64,000 nucleotides of DNA from Bathynomus jamesi (GCA_023014485.1 JAJOZX010003314.1:68501-132500); one strand, 5' to 3'. Positions 32,939 through 45,671 are shown, counted from the stretch's first letter. Notes: generated from the sequence alone by a model not told the origin. Numbers and translations: made by a program.

Positions 32939-32978
32939 ACTCACTGATGATGACAAAAGATTTGTCGAAACGTCTGAT
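32939..32978 (+). ncRNA. Hammerhead-like motif (pair B, plus copy)
   Basis: CTGATGA at 32944-32950 and GAAACGTC at 32967-32974 with the same stem II and stem I pairings. Confidence 0.58.
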
Positions 32979-33041
32979 GTACAAATAAATGAAAATGTTT
33001 GCCGTTGTGATGATCCTTCTTTTCATATATATATATATATA

Positions 33042-34617
33042 CAGGGTGTCCCAAAAAAACTATATACACTTTATAGCATCATATATTTTATAATTTAAAA
33101 AAACAAAAAATATATTGTTATAGCAATTGCCAATGAAAGGTAAATTAGTAATCTAAGTGATCAAAATGTTATAGAGAGTTGTTTGCATATAAAATTTAAT
33201 TAACTACGCCAAGTGCTCAAAATGTTCTCCGGCGGCATGAATGCACTTTTGAATGCGTCGACTAACTGATTCGCAGACATGGACTAATGTGGATGCTGTG
33301 ATGGTTCCGCACTTTTCCCTAATTGCATCCTTAAGGTGTTCGAGTGTTGCAGGTCTTGTACCATAAACTGCATCCTTCAGGTAGCCCCACAAGTAAAAAT
33401 CAAGTGGAGTCAAGTCCGGTGAACGTGGAGGATACTCAACGCTTCCTCTTCGTCCTCTCCAACGTTTAGGCAACGTTTCATCGAGGTACCTTCTGACATC
33501 ACAATGATAATGAGGGGGGCTCCAAACAACTTCCGGACTGCAGGTATAATTTCTGTCCGCAGCATGTCGAGATATGCGGCACCGGTAACTGTCCCATTAA
33601 AGAAAAATGGTCCAACCAAACCCCTGGATGATAAACCACACCATGCTGTTAATCCTGGTAAATTAACATGTTTATCCACATAAACGTGTGGATTATCAAG
33701 TGACCAGTACCTGCAGTTGTGTCGATTTACTGTGCCATTCAGCTTCAAGGTAGCTTCATCAGATCACACGATTTTGTTGGCAAACTGTAAGTCTTCGGCT
33801 TCCATTGACTGAAACCATTCACAAAATTCGAGTCTGCGATCAGGGTCATCTTCAGTTATGGCGTGTAACAGACTTCGAATGTAGCTTTTTCATTTTGCCG
33901 ACTTTAAAATCCGGTGAACACCTGATTTGTTGATTCCGGTCTCACGGGCGCATTGCCTAACTGATTTCTGTGGTGATCGATTAAATTTTTGCAACACTAA
34001 AACGGAGTTTTCATCACTCGCACTTGATTTGCGTCGTCCAGATCTTCGCTTGTGCATATCTTCAGCAGATCCCTCTGCCTCAAATTTGTCACGGATGCTT
34101 GTAATGGCGAGACGTGTCCGTGGCTTTGTACCAAATTCCCGGATCCATTGCCGCTGGACTTCGGACACATTCTCAAATTTCCAATACCATTTCAGAACAC
34201 TTTTTCGTTTCTCCAGTGTCAAACGTTTACGAAACATGGGTTCTTTTGCTGAACTGAATAAAGTTGAATGCTGTAGAGTTTGTAACGTGGAATGAGTGCG
34301 TAGGCTAAGTCCGAAGCAAGTTAGTGAGTGACTAGACTACGTTCGGTCCATAGGCTTCGCCATTACAAGACCTTTGATAAAACAAGGCCAGGCTTAGTCG
34401 ACGGATTCAAAAGTGCATTCATGCCGCCGGAGAACATTTTGAGCACTTGGCGTAGTTAATTAAATTTTATATGCAAACAACTCTCTATAACATTTTGATC
34501 ACTTAGATTACTAATTTACCTTTCATTGGCAATTGCTATAACAATATATTGTTTGGTTTTTAAATTATAAAATCTATGAAGCTATAAAGAGTATATAGTT
34601 TTTTGGGGGACACCCTG
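33042..34617 (-). mobile_element. DD41D-type mariner element, 1576 bp, decayed
   Basis: The ends are CAGGGTGTCCCAAAAAAAC and its near complement, flanked by TA. The transposase gene runs on the minus strand. About 210 bp at the right end (34410-34617) is an inverted copy of the left end and includes the transposase 3' end, so the element has long inverted ends. Confidence 0.88.
33204..34237 (-). pseudogene. Mariner (DD41D type) transposase, frameshifted
   Basis: The N-terminal 115 codons (34237-33890) hold two helix-turn-helix units (VLKWYWKFENVSEVQRQW; CARETGINKSGVHRILKSA) and a GRRKSS linker. The central part continues in other frames: [17 protein letters not shown] and [20 protein letters not shown] (33748-33410), which lie after the first catalytic Asp region. 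The end (33473-33204) has [17 protein letters not shown], the third catalytic Asp block. Around the second Asp the sequence is damaged near 33500. It is inactive but clearly of the same family as the elements at 35729, 39180 and 40092. Confidence 0.83.
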
Positions 34618-34671
34618 TATAAATATATATACACTGTATATAAATGTACGTGTGTATATATATATATATAT

Positions 34672-35104
34672 ATGTTAAACACAGACCGTTCATGGAACAA
34701 GGAACTCTTCTGGGAAAATTAAATCCACTATAATCCGAATAAGTAATGGTAAATGACAAATACCATAGTTTTTCTTTTTCATGATGCTAGCCAGACGTGG
34801 GCAACGGGTCTCTCGCAAAGAGGTCCCATAAATATAGCTTCCCTCACCAGCTATCTGCAAAGCAGACAGGATCCAGCTTTGGGACATAAAGCAAGCCTAG
34901 TCCCACTACATTCAGAACCTCTATATAAGTAAAAGACTCGTTGCATTCACGTCGGATTGAATAAATCAAAGAAAAAGGGGTAACTATTGTATTTTTAGCC
35001 AAAAAAACAAAACTTAAACCTCAACCGGGACATTGAGCGTCCACTTTTCAAGGCACGTAACACGTCCGTTTAATATACACAAACTCAGAATGGTCCCCTG
35101 AGAA
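34672..35104 (-). repeat. Family R repeat, copy 2
   Basis: Minus-strand copy of the unclassified repeat, including its 3' A-rich end (AATAAATCAAAGAAAAAGGG). The shared frame is open here for 65 codons (34887-34690). Confidence 0.75.
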
Positions 35105-35108
35105 ACTT

Positions 35109-35712
35109 ATATGTTAAACACAGACCGTGCATGGAACAAGGAACTCTTCTGGGAAAATTAAATCCACTATAGTCCGAATAAGTAATGGTAAATGACAAAT
35201 ACCATAGTTTTTCTTTTTCATGATGCTAGCCCGACGTGGGCAACGGGTCTCTCGCAAAAAGGTCCCATAAATATAGCTTCCCTCACCAGCTATCTGCAAA
35301 GCAGACAGGATCAAGCTTTGGGACAAAAAGCAAGCCTAGTCCCACTACATACATTCAGAACCTCTATATAAGTAAAAGACTCGTTGCATTCACGTCGGAT
35401 TGAATAAATCAACGAGTCTTTTACTTATATAGAGGTTCTGAATGTAGTGGGACTAGGCTTGCTTTAAGTCCCAAAGCTGGATCCTGTCTGCTTTGCAGAT
35501 AGCTGGTGAGGGAAGCTATATTTATGGGACCTCTTTGAGAGAGACCCGTTGCCCACGTCGGGCTAGCATCATGAAAAAGAAAAACTATGGTATTTGTCAT
35601 TTACCATTACTTATTCGGACTATAGTGGATTTATTTTTCCCAGAAGAGTTCCTTGTTCCATGCACGGTCTGTGTTTAACATAAAAGTTTCTCAGGGGACC
35701 ATTCTGAGTTTG
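35109..35712. repeat. Family R repeat, copies 3 and 4 as an inverted pair
   Basis: Copy 3 is on the minus strand (35109-35411) and copy 4 on the plus strand (35412-35712), joined head to head at the AATAAATCAACGAGTC junction. Arms are almost identical. The shared short ORF is open in both (35326-35114 and 35493-35678). Confidence 0.78.
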
Positions 35713-35728
35713 TGTATATATATATATA

Positions 35729-36626
35729 CAGGGCGTCCCAAAAAAATGTATACACACTTTAACAGCTGATAGCTCAATTGATGTTTCTTTCTTTCCAAGT
35801 TAAACCCATTAGAATTAATGGGCAGTCAGACTAAGCTTTGAACAAAGGAAATTCATTCTAAAATGCTACTGGAAGTGTGAAAACGCAGTTGAAGTGCAAA
35901 GACAGTTTAGGAGGGAGTTTCAAACAGATCCACCAACGCGACTTACCATCACTCGAATTAGAGATAAGTTTGAAGCCGATGGAACTGTTCAGAATGTCCA
36001 CAAGAAGCGTTCCGGAAGACCACGGACATCGACAAGCCCCACAAAGCAAGAAAGTACTGGAAACGTATCACCAAAGTCCAAGAAAATCTGTGCGGCAAGC
36101 GAGTCGTGAGGTAGGAATTTCAGAATCGTCTGTCCAACGCATTTTGAAGCACTGTCAATAGAAAAGTTACATTCCAAGATTAGTCCATGCTATTAATGAA
36201 GATGATCCGGACCGAAGAGTGGAGTATTGCGAGTGGTACTTGGCACGATGTGGATGTGGATTGGACGAAGGGGTTTCGTAGAATACCCTCCGCGTTCACC
36301 AGACCTCACACCACTAGACTTTTTTTATGGGGATACTTAAAAGACAAAGTCTACGCTATAAAACCTGCAACAGTCGCTGAATTGAGAGCAGTCATTGAAC
36401 GAGAATGCACACAAATACCAAACGAAATGTTTCGTGATGTTTGCGATTCCATTGCTTCGCGTTATCAGCAGTGCCTGGACCAGAACGGACGTCAGTTTGA
36501 AAACAGGCGTTGACAAAACAATTAAATAATGTCTGTAGATTCTACTACATTTTGAAAATGAAATGTATTTTAATAAACACTGCATTTATAACTATTTAAA
36601 GTGTGTATACATTTTTTTGGGACGCC

Positions 36627-36629
<3 letters not shown>
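35729..36629 (+). mobile_element. Deleted DD41D-type mariner, copy 1 (901 bp)
   Basis: The ends are CAGGGCGTCCCAAAAAAATG and its complement between TA dinucleotides. It is almost identical to the copy at 39180-40085 and shares its internal deletion junction (GGACGAAGGGGTTTCGTAGA). Compared with that copy it has a small deletion at the start codon region and at least one indel near 36050. Confidence 0.92.
35850..36513 (+). pseudogene. Mariner transposase with catalytic core deleted (copy 1)
   Basis: It keeps the N-terminal helix-turn-helix region ([20 protein letters not shown]), the GRPRTSTSP linker, the second helix-turn-helix and [12 protein letters not shown]. It then jumps over the first two catalytic Asp to [16 protein letters not shown] sequence and the C-terminus (CDSIASRYQQCLDQNGRQF). 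Two frame changes separate the parts, and copy 1 reads a shifted frame where copy 2 reads through. Confidence 0.83.
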
Positions 36630-36660
<31 letters not shown>

Positions 36661-36664
<4 letters not shown>

Positions 36665-38028
36665 GGTTCAAAAAACCTTAGCCCCCCACCATTTGCAGCT
36701 TACATGTTTACTTATATCGAAATAGTTTTTAGTGATTATAAAAATATATAAAATTCTTTATTTATTGCAGGTATTAAAATTACTCTAGCTGATAAAGTGA
36801 TAATATAATGGCTTCTCAATTAATTGGTGATTCGGAGAGGCAACGTGTGATAGATCGCATACGAGCAATAACATTTCGGAAAGCTCGTGATGCTGGAGCC
36901 ACCTTTATAACACGTTCATGGGTTGCCAAAAAGTTGCGAAGAAGTGAGGACTTCGTCAAAAGAAATTGGAATAAAACTTTGGATGAATGTGAAATGGATA
37001 CAACCAAATCTGGGCGCCCAAATTTGCCACTCACTCAGGAAACAAAGGACATCATTGAAAGCGGTACGCGTAAGCGGAAAAACAGCTGTGCTAAACTTTC
37101 TAGAGATCGAAGTGTTGAGAGAAAAGATCGTTAATGGTGAGATCATTCGACTGTACCGTCATAGGCAAGGTTTAAAGCCTTGGCATGAACTTCCAAAGCC
37201 AAGAAAAACTCAACTTAACATCGATGACAGAATGTGGTTTACCCATTATCTTGAAGATTGGGATGTGGATGATTTCATGCATTTAACTGTCTCCAATGAA
37301 TTTTTCGTTTACGTGACACGTCGGCCTAACTACCAAAATGATCGAGTGTGGGCCACAACACCAGATGAAATCGATGACAATGAACACTATCGCGAATTAT
37401 TAAAAAGTCCAGACTGTGTTGGTTTGTTTTTGTTCACTGCAAAGAAGCTCATGTGGGTGCTGAAGCCAAATGGTCAGAGTTGGGATGGACAGTATTTTCG
37501 TGATATTATTCTATCCCAGCATGTCATTCCTTTTCTAAGAAACCCAAACAATGTTATGGATGTCGATCAGGTCACACTTCTGCACGATAAGGCCCCCTGC
37601 TTTAAGGCATTAGCCACTCAACAGTTGTTGCGGAACCATGAGATCGATTTCTTTGGAAATGAAGAATGGCCAGGAAATTCTCCTGACCTGAACGTCTGTG
37701 AAAACATTACATCAGTTATAAAGGACAAGGTTCAATATCTCTTGTTTCAAGAACCTGCAGCAAATTGATTTTCGAAGGATAGAATGACGCAACACATTGA
37801 AACTGTTTTAGAAAATTTGCATAACGATCAAGATCTATTCACGTCACTTTTGGCAAGCTACCCAAAGCGAATTCAGGCTGTCTTGGAAACCAATGGCGGG
37901 AACACCAAGTTTTAATTGTTTCTCATTAAATGCAGGATTAAATTCTCTTTTGTAAGGTATGTTTAGTTTTACTGTACCTCTAATGGTTTAGGCTATGGGC
38001 GGGGGGGCTTTGGTTTATTGGAGCCTCG
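36661..38028 (+). mobile_element. Tc1/mariner element of a second type (DD37E-like), 1368 bp
   Basis: The left end reads AAGGGGTTCAAAAAACCTTA after TA, and the right end is the imperfect complement (CGAGGCTCCAATAAACCAAA) before TA; both inverted repeats continue into a C/G run. One decayed transposase gene lies inside. (AT)n precedes the left end. Confidence 0.78.
36808..37912 (+). pseudogene. Tc1/mariner transposase, DD37E-like, frameshifted
   Basis: The N-terminal 109 codons (36808-37134) contain a helix-turn-helix (SWVAKKLRRSEDFVKRNWNK) and a GRPNLP linker. A frameshift near 37070-37130 leads to the catalytic half: DQVTLLHDKAPCFKALATQQ (second Asp) and GNSPDLNVCENITSVIKD (Glu). About 37 residues lie between Asp and Glu. 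One TGA at 37766-37768 precedes the last 50 codons (HIETVLENLHND ... YPKRIQAVLE). Spacing and the NSPDLN-x-x-E block separate it from the DD41D elements around it. Confidence 0.82.
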
Positions 38029-38204
38029 TATATAACTTGGTTGAATGGTTTATTTTTTTATTCTTAGGGAAACGTACGTAGCTTAGCCACACGTAGCCAC
38101 ACCCAGGAATAAGCCACACCCCTTCGCTACATAAAATAAACAGTATCAAAATTTTAATCCACTGCGCCTATCATCTCTGCTCTTCGTAATTATCCTTTCA
38201 CCAC

Positions 38205-38760
38205 GAAATAGAATTCATTCACAATTTCAACATTAACAACTCCTTCCCTAAACATCTGTTACAATCTTTAACCAGAAACTTTCTTAATAATATTTATCAA
38301 GCCCCACTTAAAGTTCACACCGTTGAAAAAGACGTACAATATTTTTCATTTCCTTATTACGACCACATCAGCCACAAAATACTTTCAGAACTCCGCCTTC
38401 TACTCACTCCGCTTTACCCCCAAATTAAATTTCATTTTGTCTTCAACAACAATAATTGTATCAAATCCTACCTTAACCATAAAGAAAAAACACCCCAGCC
38501 ACTTGCTTCGTCCACTATCTACGCTTTTAAGTGTGTTCGCTGCAAAGCGAACTATATTGGCAGTACCATCCGCCACTATCAAACAAGAATGGACGAGCAT
38601 TGTGGTGCTTCCACCGGAACTTCGCAGCCCTTGAACAAACTCTCCAAATCCGCTTTCAACCTAAACATCGCCAAATAAACTCTCACTGAAAAGAAATCTG
38701 CCATCATTCCGCTTGGCTCCATCCTTTCCAACAGGGATTTTTTCAAAAGTCATCATTCCC
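38205..38760 (+). pseudogene. Penelope ORF C-terminal region with GIY-YIG
   Basis: Without an ATG in frame, the segment reads HTVEKDVQYFSFPYYDHISH, then a region aligned with the pre-endonuclease part of pair A (LRLLLTPLYPQIKFHFVF), then IYAFKCVRCKANYIGSTIRH and QTRMDEHCG. The match in order and spacing to the pair A ORF supports the assignment. The 103- and 66-codon ORFs in other frames here are shadows. Confidence 0.75.
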
Positions 38761-39027
38761 AATCCTCTGTACAATTAGTCCCTCACAACGTTAATAATTT
38801 GGTAAAACCCTCTTCAATTTTGATCTATTTTTTAACTGTTTTATATTTTGCTTAGTGTTTACACTTTTATACTTTATATTATTTCATCTTTGATTTTAAT
38901 TTAATGTACACTGTAATTGCATTATTAATTCTCGCTAATTATCGCCAATTTTCGCATTGTTCATTTTAATACATTGTATGTTTCTGTTCATTATATTTAT
39001 TTATCTTTATTTGATTTTAAACTTTTT

Positions 39028-39068
39028 AGCACTGATGATGGAAATTGAATTTTTCCGAAACGTCTGTA
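39028..39068 (+). ncRNA. Hammerhead-like motif in second Penelope family
   Basis: CTGATGA at 39032-39038, stem II GGAAA/TTTCC, GAAACGTC at 39057-39064; bases GCA before and TGT after form a short stem I with one wobble pair. The core is kept while stem II sequence differs from pairs A and B. Confidence 0.6.
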
Positions 39069-39179
39069 AATAAACATGTACCATCTTTTCGTCCTCTTAT
39101 TCCTCGCTATATATATATACTGTATATATATATATATATTGTGTGTGTGTACATTTATATATATATATATATATATATA

Positions 39180-40085
39180 CAGGGCGTCCCAAAAAAATGT
39201 ATACACACTTTAACAGCTGATAGCTCAATTGATGTTTCTTTCTTTCCAAGTTAAACCCATTAGAATTAATAATGGCAGTCAGACTAAGCTTTGAACAAAG
39301 GAAATTCATTCTAAAATGCTACTGGAAGTGTGAAAACGCAGTTGAAGTGCAAAGACAGTTTAGGAGGGAGTTTCAAACAGATCCACCAACGCGACTTACC
39401 ATCACTCGAATTAGAGATAAGTTTGAAGCCGATGGAACTGTTCAGAATGTCCACAAGAAGCGTTCCGGAAGACCACGGACATCGACAAGCCCCACAAAGC
39501 AAGAAAGAGTACTGGAAACGTATCACCAAAATCCAAGAAAATCTGTGCGGCAAGCGAGTCGTGAGGTAGGAATTTCAGAATCGTCTGTCCAACGCATTTT
39601 GAAGCGCTGTCAATGGAAAAGTTACATTCCAAGATTAGTCCATGCTATTAATGAAGATGATCCGGACCGAAGAGTGGAGTATTGCGAGTGGTACTTGGCA
39701 CGATGTGGATGTGGATTGGACGAAGGGGTTTCGTAGAATACCCTCCGCGTTCACCAGACCTCACACCACTAGACTTTTTTTTATGGGGATACTTAAAAGA
39801 CAAAGTCTACGCTATAAAACCTGCAACAGTCGCTGAATTGAGAGCAGCCATTGAACGAGAATGCACACAAATACCAAACGAAATGTTTCGTGATGTTTGC
39901 GATTCCATTGCTTCGCGTTATCAGCAGTGCCTGGACCAGAACGGACGTCAGTTTGAAAATAGGCGTTGACAAAACAATTAAATAATGTCTGTAGATTCTA
40001 TTACATTTTGAAAATGAAATGTATTTTAATAAACACTGCCTTTATAATTTTTTAAAGTGTGTATACATTTTTTTGGGACGCCCTG
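39180..40085 (+). mobile_element. Deleted DD41D-type mariner, copy 2 (906 bp)
   Basis: TA-flanked, with CAGGGCGTCCCAAAAAAATG ends. It is near-identical to copy 1 (35729-36629), including the internal deletion, so both descend from one already deleted ancestor mobilised in trans. Confidence 0.93.
39272..39969 (+). pseudogene. Mariner transposase with catalytic core deleted (copy 2)
   Basis: ORF 39272-39736 (154 codons) starts [19 protein letters not shown] and carries the complete bipartite DNA-binding domain up to [16 protein letters not shown], then ends at the deletion junction with a stop (TAG at 39734-39736). In another frame the C-terminal part follows: [20 protein letters not shown] and CTQIPNEMFRDVCDSIASRY. 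The first and second catalytic Asp are missing. A 154-aa DNA-binding protein could still be made. Confidence 0.85.
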
Positions 40086-40091
40086 TATATA

Positions 40092-41589
40092 CACAGGGCG
40101 TTTGAAAACTTTCTGTACAAATTGTAATGGGGGATAGGCAACACCAAGACAAACCCTTTTCGTCTATAAGTGTATGTCCGCTGACGTCACCATTCCGCGC
40201 GAGAGGGCGCCGCTGCAATTGGCTAAAAGGTGAAGTGGGCTAGACTCGCGCTTGCCGCGGGCATTCTTAAATCGGACGTAGTACGCGTAACATGGAGCGC
40301 TTCACGACTGCTGAGATGGCTGACATGCATATGGTGTATGGGGCTGCCAATGGAAACGGAAGAGCTGCTGTGAGGTTGTACCGACAGCGCTTCCCAAACA
40401 GACGTGTGCCAAACCACCAAACGTTTCCGCATTTGCATCGGCGACTGCGAGAAAATGGAACATTCCATGCAAACATGCATGACACTGGTCGGGAGAGAAA
40501 CGTGCGCACTCCTGACATGAAAGAAGAAATCCTTCGGCAATTTGAAGACACTCCAAGCGCAAGCACGCGAGGTGTTGCACGTATCCTCGGTGTGAACCAC
40601 GACCTGGTCTGGAGAGTGTTGCACGAGCAGCAGTTACATCCGTTTCATCGTCAGAGAGTCCAGGCATTACAACCTCGGGATTACCCTCTTCGTGTGGAAT
40701 TCGCACGCTGGTTTCTGCAGTAGACAGCGGTGCAGCCTAATTTTCCGGCTTATGTGCTGTTCTCAGATGAGGCATGTTTCACACGTGAGGGTGTGTTTAA
40801 CATGCACAATTCTCACGTGTGGGCGCACGCAAATCCACATGCTACACGAGTGCATGCTCATCAAGAACGGTTCGCCGTCAATGTTTGGGCGGGTATCGTC
40901 CATGGCAAGTTGATTGGGCTGTACCTGCTGCCTGCCCGACTCGACGGGCGGGTTTATCGGATATTTCTTGAAGAAACGTTGCCGGAACTGCTGGAAGATG
41001 TTCCCGTGGCTATTCGTAGACGAATGTGGTTTCAACACGACGGGGCCCCAGCACACTCCAGCAACGATGTGCGGGATTATCTGAACGCCACTTTTGGGGA
41101 CCGATGGATAGGCCGGGGTGGGCTCGTAGCCTGGCCACCGAGATCGCCCGATTTAACATGCCTCGATTTCTTCCTGTGGGGACACATGAAGAACCTCGTG
41201 TACGAGACTCCCATTTACTCAGAAGAAGACCTCGTAGCAAGAATCGCTGTCGCCGCTGGAACTGTTCCCAAAATGCCGGGAATCTTTCGACGTGTACGTC
41301 GGTCAATGCTTCGACGCTGTCGGGCTTGCATTGATGCTACCGGTCGCAACTTTCAGCACCTTTAAATAAACATGCCTTCTTTAAATAAATATGTTACGCG
41401 TACTACGTCCGATTTAAGAATGCCCGCGGCAAGCGCGAGTCTAGCCCACTTCACCTTTTAGCCAATTGCAGCGGCGCGCCCTCGCGCCGAATGACGTCAG
41501 CGGACATACACTTATAGACGAAAAGGGTTTGTCTTGGTGTTGCCTATCCCCCATTACAATTTGTACAGAAAGTTTTCAAACACCATGTG
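40092..41589 (+). mobile_element. DD41D (rosa/Visitor-type) mariner, nearly intact, long inverted repeats
   Basis: The ends are CACAGGGCGTTTGAAAACTT and, at the right, the complement of CACATGGTGTTTGAAAACTT, between TA dinucleotides. The inverted repeats are about 200 bp (40092-40291 and 41386-41589) and stop right before the start codon. The element is visibly richer in G and C than its surroundings. It lies 6 bp from the previous mariner, inside the same (AT)n context. Confidence 0.93.
40292..41365 (+). CDS. DD41D mariner transposase with a single in-frame TAG
   Basis: ATG 40292 lies directly after the left inverted repeat. Residues 1-140 form the DNA-binding part with two helix-turn-helix units (AEMADMHMVYGAANGNGRAA; STRGVARILGVNHDLVWRVL). 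The catalytic core has LFSDEACFTR (first Asp), MWFQHDGAPAHSS (second Asp) and [17 protein letters not shown] (third Asp), with 41 residues between the second and third. The C-terminus is basic (RRVRRSMLRRCRACID). One TAG at 40721-40723 (codon 144) interrupts an otherwise open 357-codon frame. It would cut and paste the element at TA sites. Confidence 0.9.
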
Positions 41590-43749
<2,160 letters not shown>

Positions 43750-43753
<4 letters not shown>

Positions 43754-45376
43754 GCGGACCGACAAGAAATAGACTAACAAGTAGACAGACAAATTCTTCC
43801 TTCCACGCCATCATCAAACATTCTTGGAAGACTCACGTCGTCAAGGAATCCGAAACAATGAAAACGTCTGTTTCTTCCCAAAAGGCGCGAAAGCAAGCCA
43901 TTATCAAGGACGCGTCGGCGGAGTTTCAAGAAATGCCCGCGAAGGTTTCCGCGTCACAGAGGTTATATAAGCGAGTTTCCACTGATACACTCACTCACTT
44001 ACTCTCCACCTTCACGAGCAGAACTCGTCACATCAACCGCCCTTTGGCTTCCCGCCGGAGGAGCGGCCTGTTGTTCCTTCAAGGTCTTCGATCTATCATC
44101 AAGTAAGACCTTCTGCCGTCAGCCTACAGAAGCACTTCTTCGAAGCCCAGCGCCGTTTCGACTTCAGCCGGCTAGTCCCTCAAGCATCATCTCAACTCTA
44201 CACGAAGCGAATCAACACTTGAGGCGACCGGCGCCCGTTGAACTAACTTTAATGGGACTTTCAGCATCACCTCTGGCCTACAGTCTACAAGGTCAGCCTT
44301 CAAGTATCTCTTCATCTACAGAGATATTCAGCATCTCAGGCCTACGTCTGCAAGATCACCTTCAAGCATCTGCTCCATCTCAAGAGGCCCAACCGACACG
44401 ACCAACGCTTAGTCAACCAGCTTCACTAGGATGATCAACGACACCCCGAGCCTACAGTAATAGGTTCACCCTCGACACATATTCTACAGAGGTTTTCATC
44501 GTCTCGGTAAGCTAAATGCATCTTTTCTAAGTAACTCTCGTGAAGCCTACACCAGCCTACCGCCGAACGGTAGGCTATACTCCCAAAGTGTGTAATTAAG
44601 CGTTCCAAATGACTCTCGTTAAAGAACGCAGTAGGCCTATTTCCCAATTCGAGTGTCATACCAAAACCGTAATCGTGTAGCATCTGCTATTGTGTTCTTT
44701 CATTCATATAAATCCTTTACATCCGTTTATTTTATGTGACAGATTTGAGTATTCTCTTAATGAAGGCCTAATTCATTTACAGTGTACCAATTTAACGTGC
44801 ATAATTTTCATTATCATTTGGCTGCATCATTTATTCCGTGTTCATTCATGCCTAACCTTTAGACTACATAATCAGTGTTCGTATTCTGTTCACTGTATTA
44901 AACGCACGTGCATTCTTTGTCATTAATAGGCCCATTCAATGTTCCATTTTTGCATGCCATTTGCCTACCATAAATGAATGTATTACTTGTCAATTATGCT
45001 ATTAACCATTCCTCTTATTGGCTAAGCTCTATGTCATCTTAGCATAATATAAAGGCTGTTAAATAATTACTGTCAATCATTTGTTATTCACTCTGAACAA
45101 ATAACTGATTTATTTTCTTAATTAAATAAAAAACAATAAGTTGTTTTTATAACCTTAACAATATTTGCTTCGGTGTAATCCAAGCTGGTTACCTCGAAGC
45201 AATTCGTGTCTCTCAGAAATATTATAGTAGGCCTACTCCATTAGCCACCTTCAACAGGTGATACTGTAAGACATCATAAATTGTTAACCCAGCCTGTCAT
45301 TAATACTCAATCATTGCATCAATTAATCACTAGTATTAAATTAATCATTATCACCTTAAACGGCTAAAACTAGGCC

Positions 45377-45378
<2 letters not shown>
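43750..45378 (+). repeat. Possible solo LTR (1.6 kb) with TATA box
   Basis: A sequence unlike its surroundings, GC-richer in its first 700 bp, starts TGTAGCGGACCGAC and ends TAGGCCCA between two (AT)n tracts. TG...CA ends, a TATA box (43964-43971) about 210 bp in, and an AATAAA at about 45124 fit an LTR. No second copy, target duplication or internal genes are seen, so this is tentative. ORFs inside (for example 43540-44106, 44219-44434) have no recognised domain. Confidence 0.35.
43964..43971 (+). promoter_or_regulatory. TATA box (TATATAAG) in possible solo LTR
   Basis: TATATAAG lies in the context GAGGTTATATAAGCGAG, followed about 25-30 bp later by a CACTCACTCACTT initiator-like stretch. 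It is the best-formed core promoter in the window. Confidence 0.45.
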
Positions 45379-45434
<56 letters not shown>

Positions 45435-45518
45435 ATATATATATGATACACACAGACCGTGCATGGAACAAGGAACTCTTCTGGGATAATTAAATCCACT
45501 ATAGTCCGAATAAGTAAT

Positions 45519-45566
<48 letters not shown>

Positions 45567-45595
45567 TATGTGTGTGTGTATATATATATGTACTA

Positions 45596-45628
<33 letters not shown>

Positions 45629-45631
45629 TAC

Positions 45632-45667
<36 letters not shown>
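45379..45667. repeat. (AT)n microsatellite containing a family R fragment
   Basis: Long AT/GT repeats surround a 72-bp minus-strand fragment of family R (45452-45523, CAGACCGTGCATGGAACAAG ...). ORFs here are repeat artefacts. Confidence 0.9.

Positions 45668-45671
<4 letters not shown>

Larger units (their letters stand above)
31921..33025. mobile_element. Penelope-like element, inverted pair B
   Basis: A second head-to-head pair of the same family: minus-strand copy 31921-32571 and plus-strand copy 32572-33025. The arms are shorter and the junction (near 32571) differs from pair A, so the pairs arose separately. The minus copy ends inside the endonuclease ORF (32354-32572, 72 codons); the plus copy begins close to the ORF end. 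(AT)n separates pair A from pair B and follows pair B. Confidence 0.85.
38100..39110 (+). mobile_element. Penelope-like element, different family, 5'-truncated
   Basis: Coding-like sequence on the plus strand (about 38205-38640) leads to the GIY-YIG block TIYAFKCVRCKANYIGSTIR (about 38515-38575) and then an AT-rich 3' UTR with a hammerhead-like motif. Frames shift at least twice. The element is related in layout but not in sequence to pairs A and B. It ends beside (AT)n. Confidence 0.8.
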
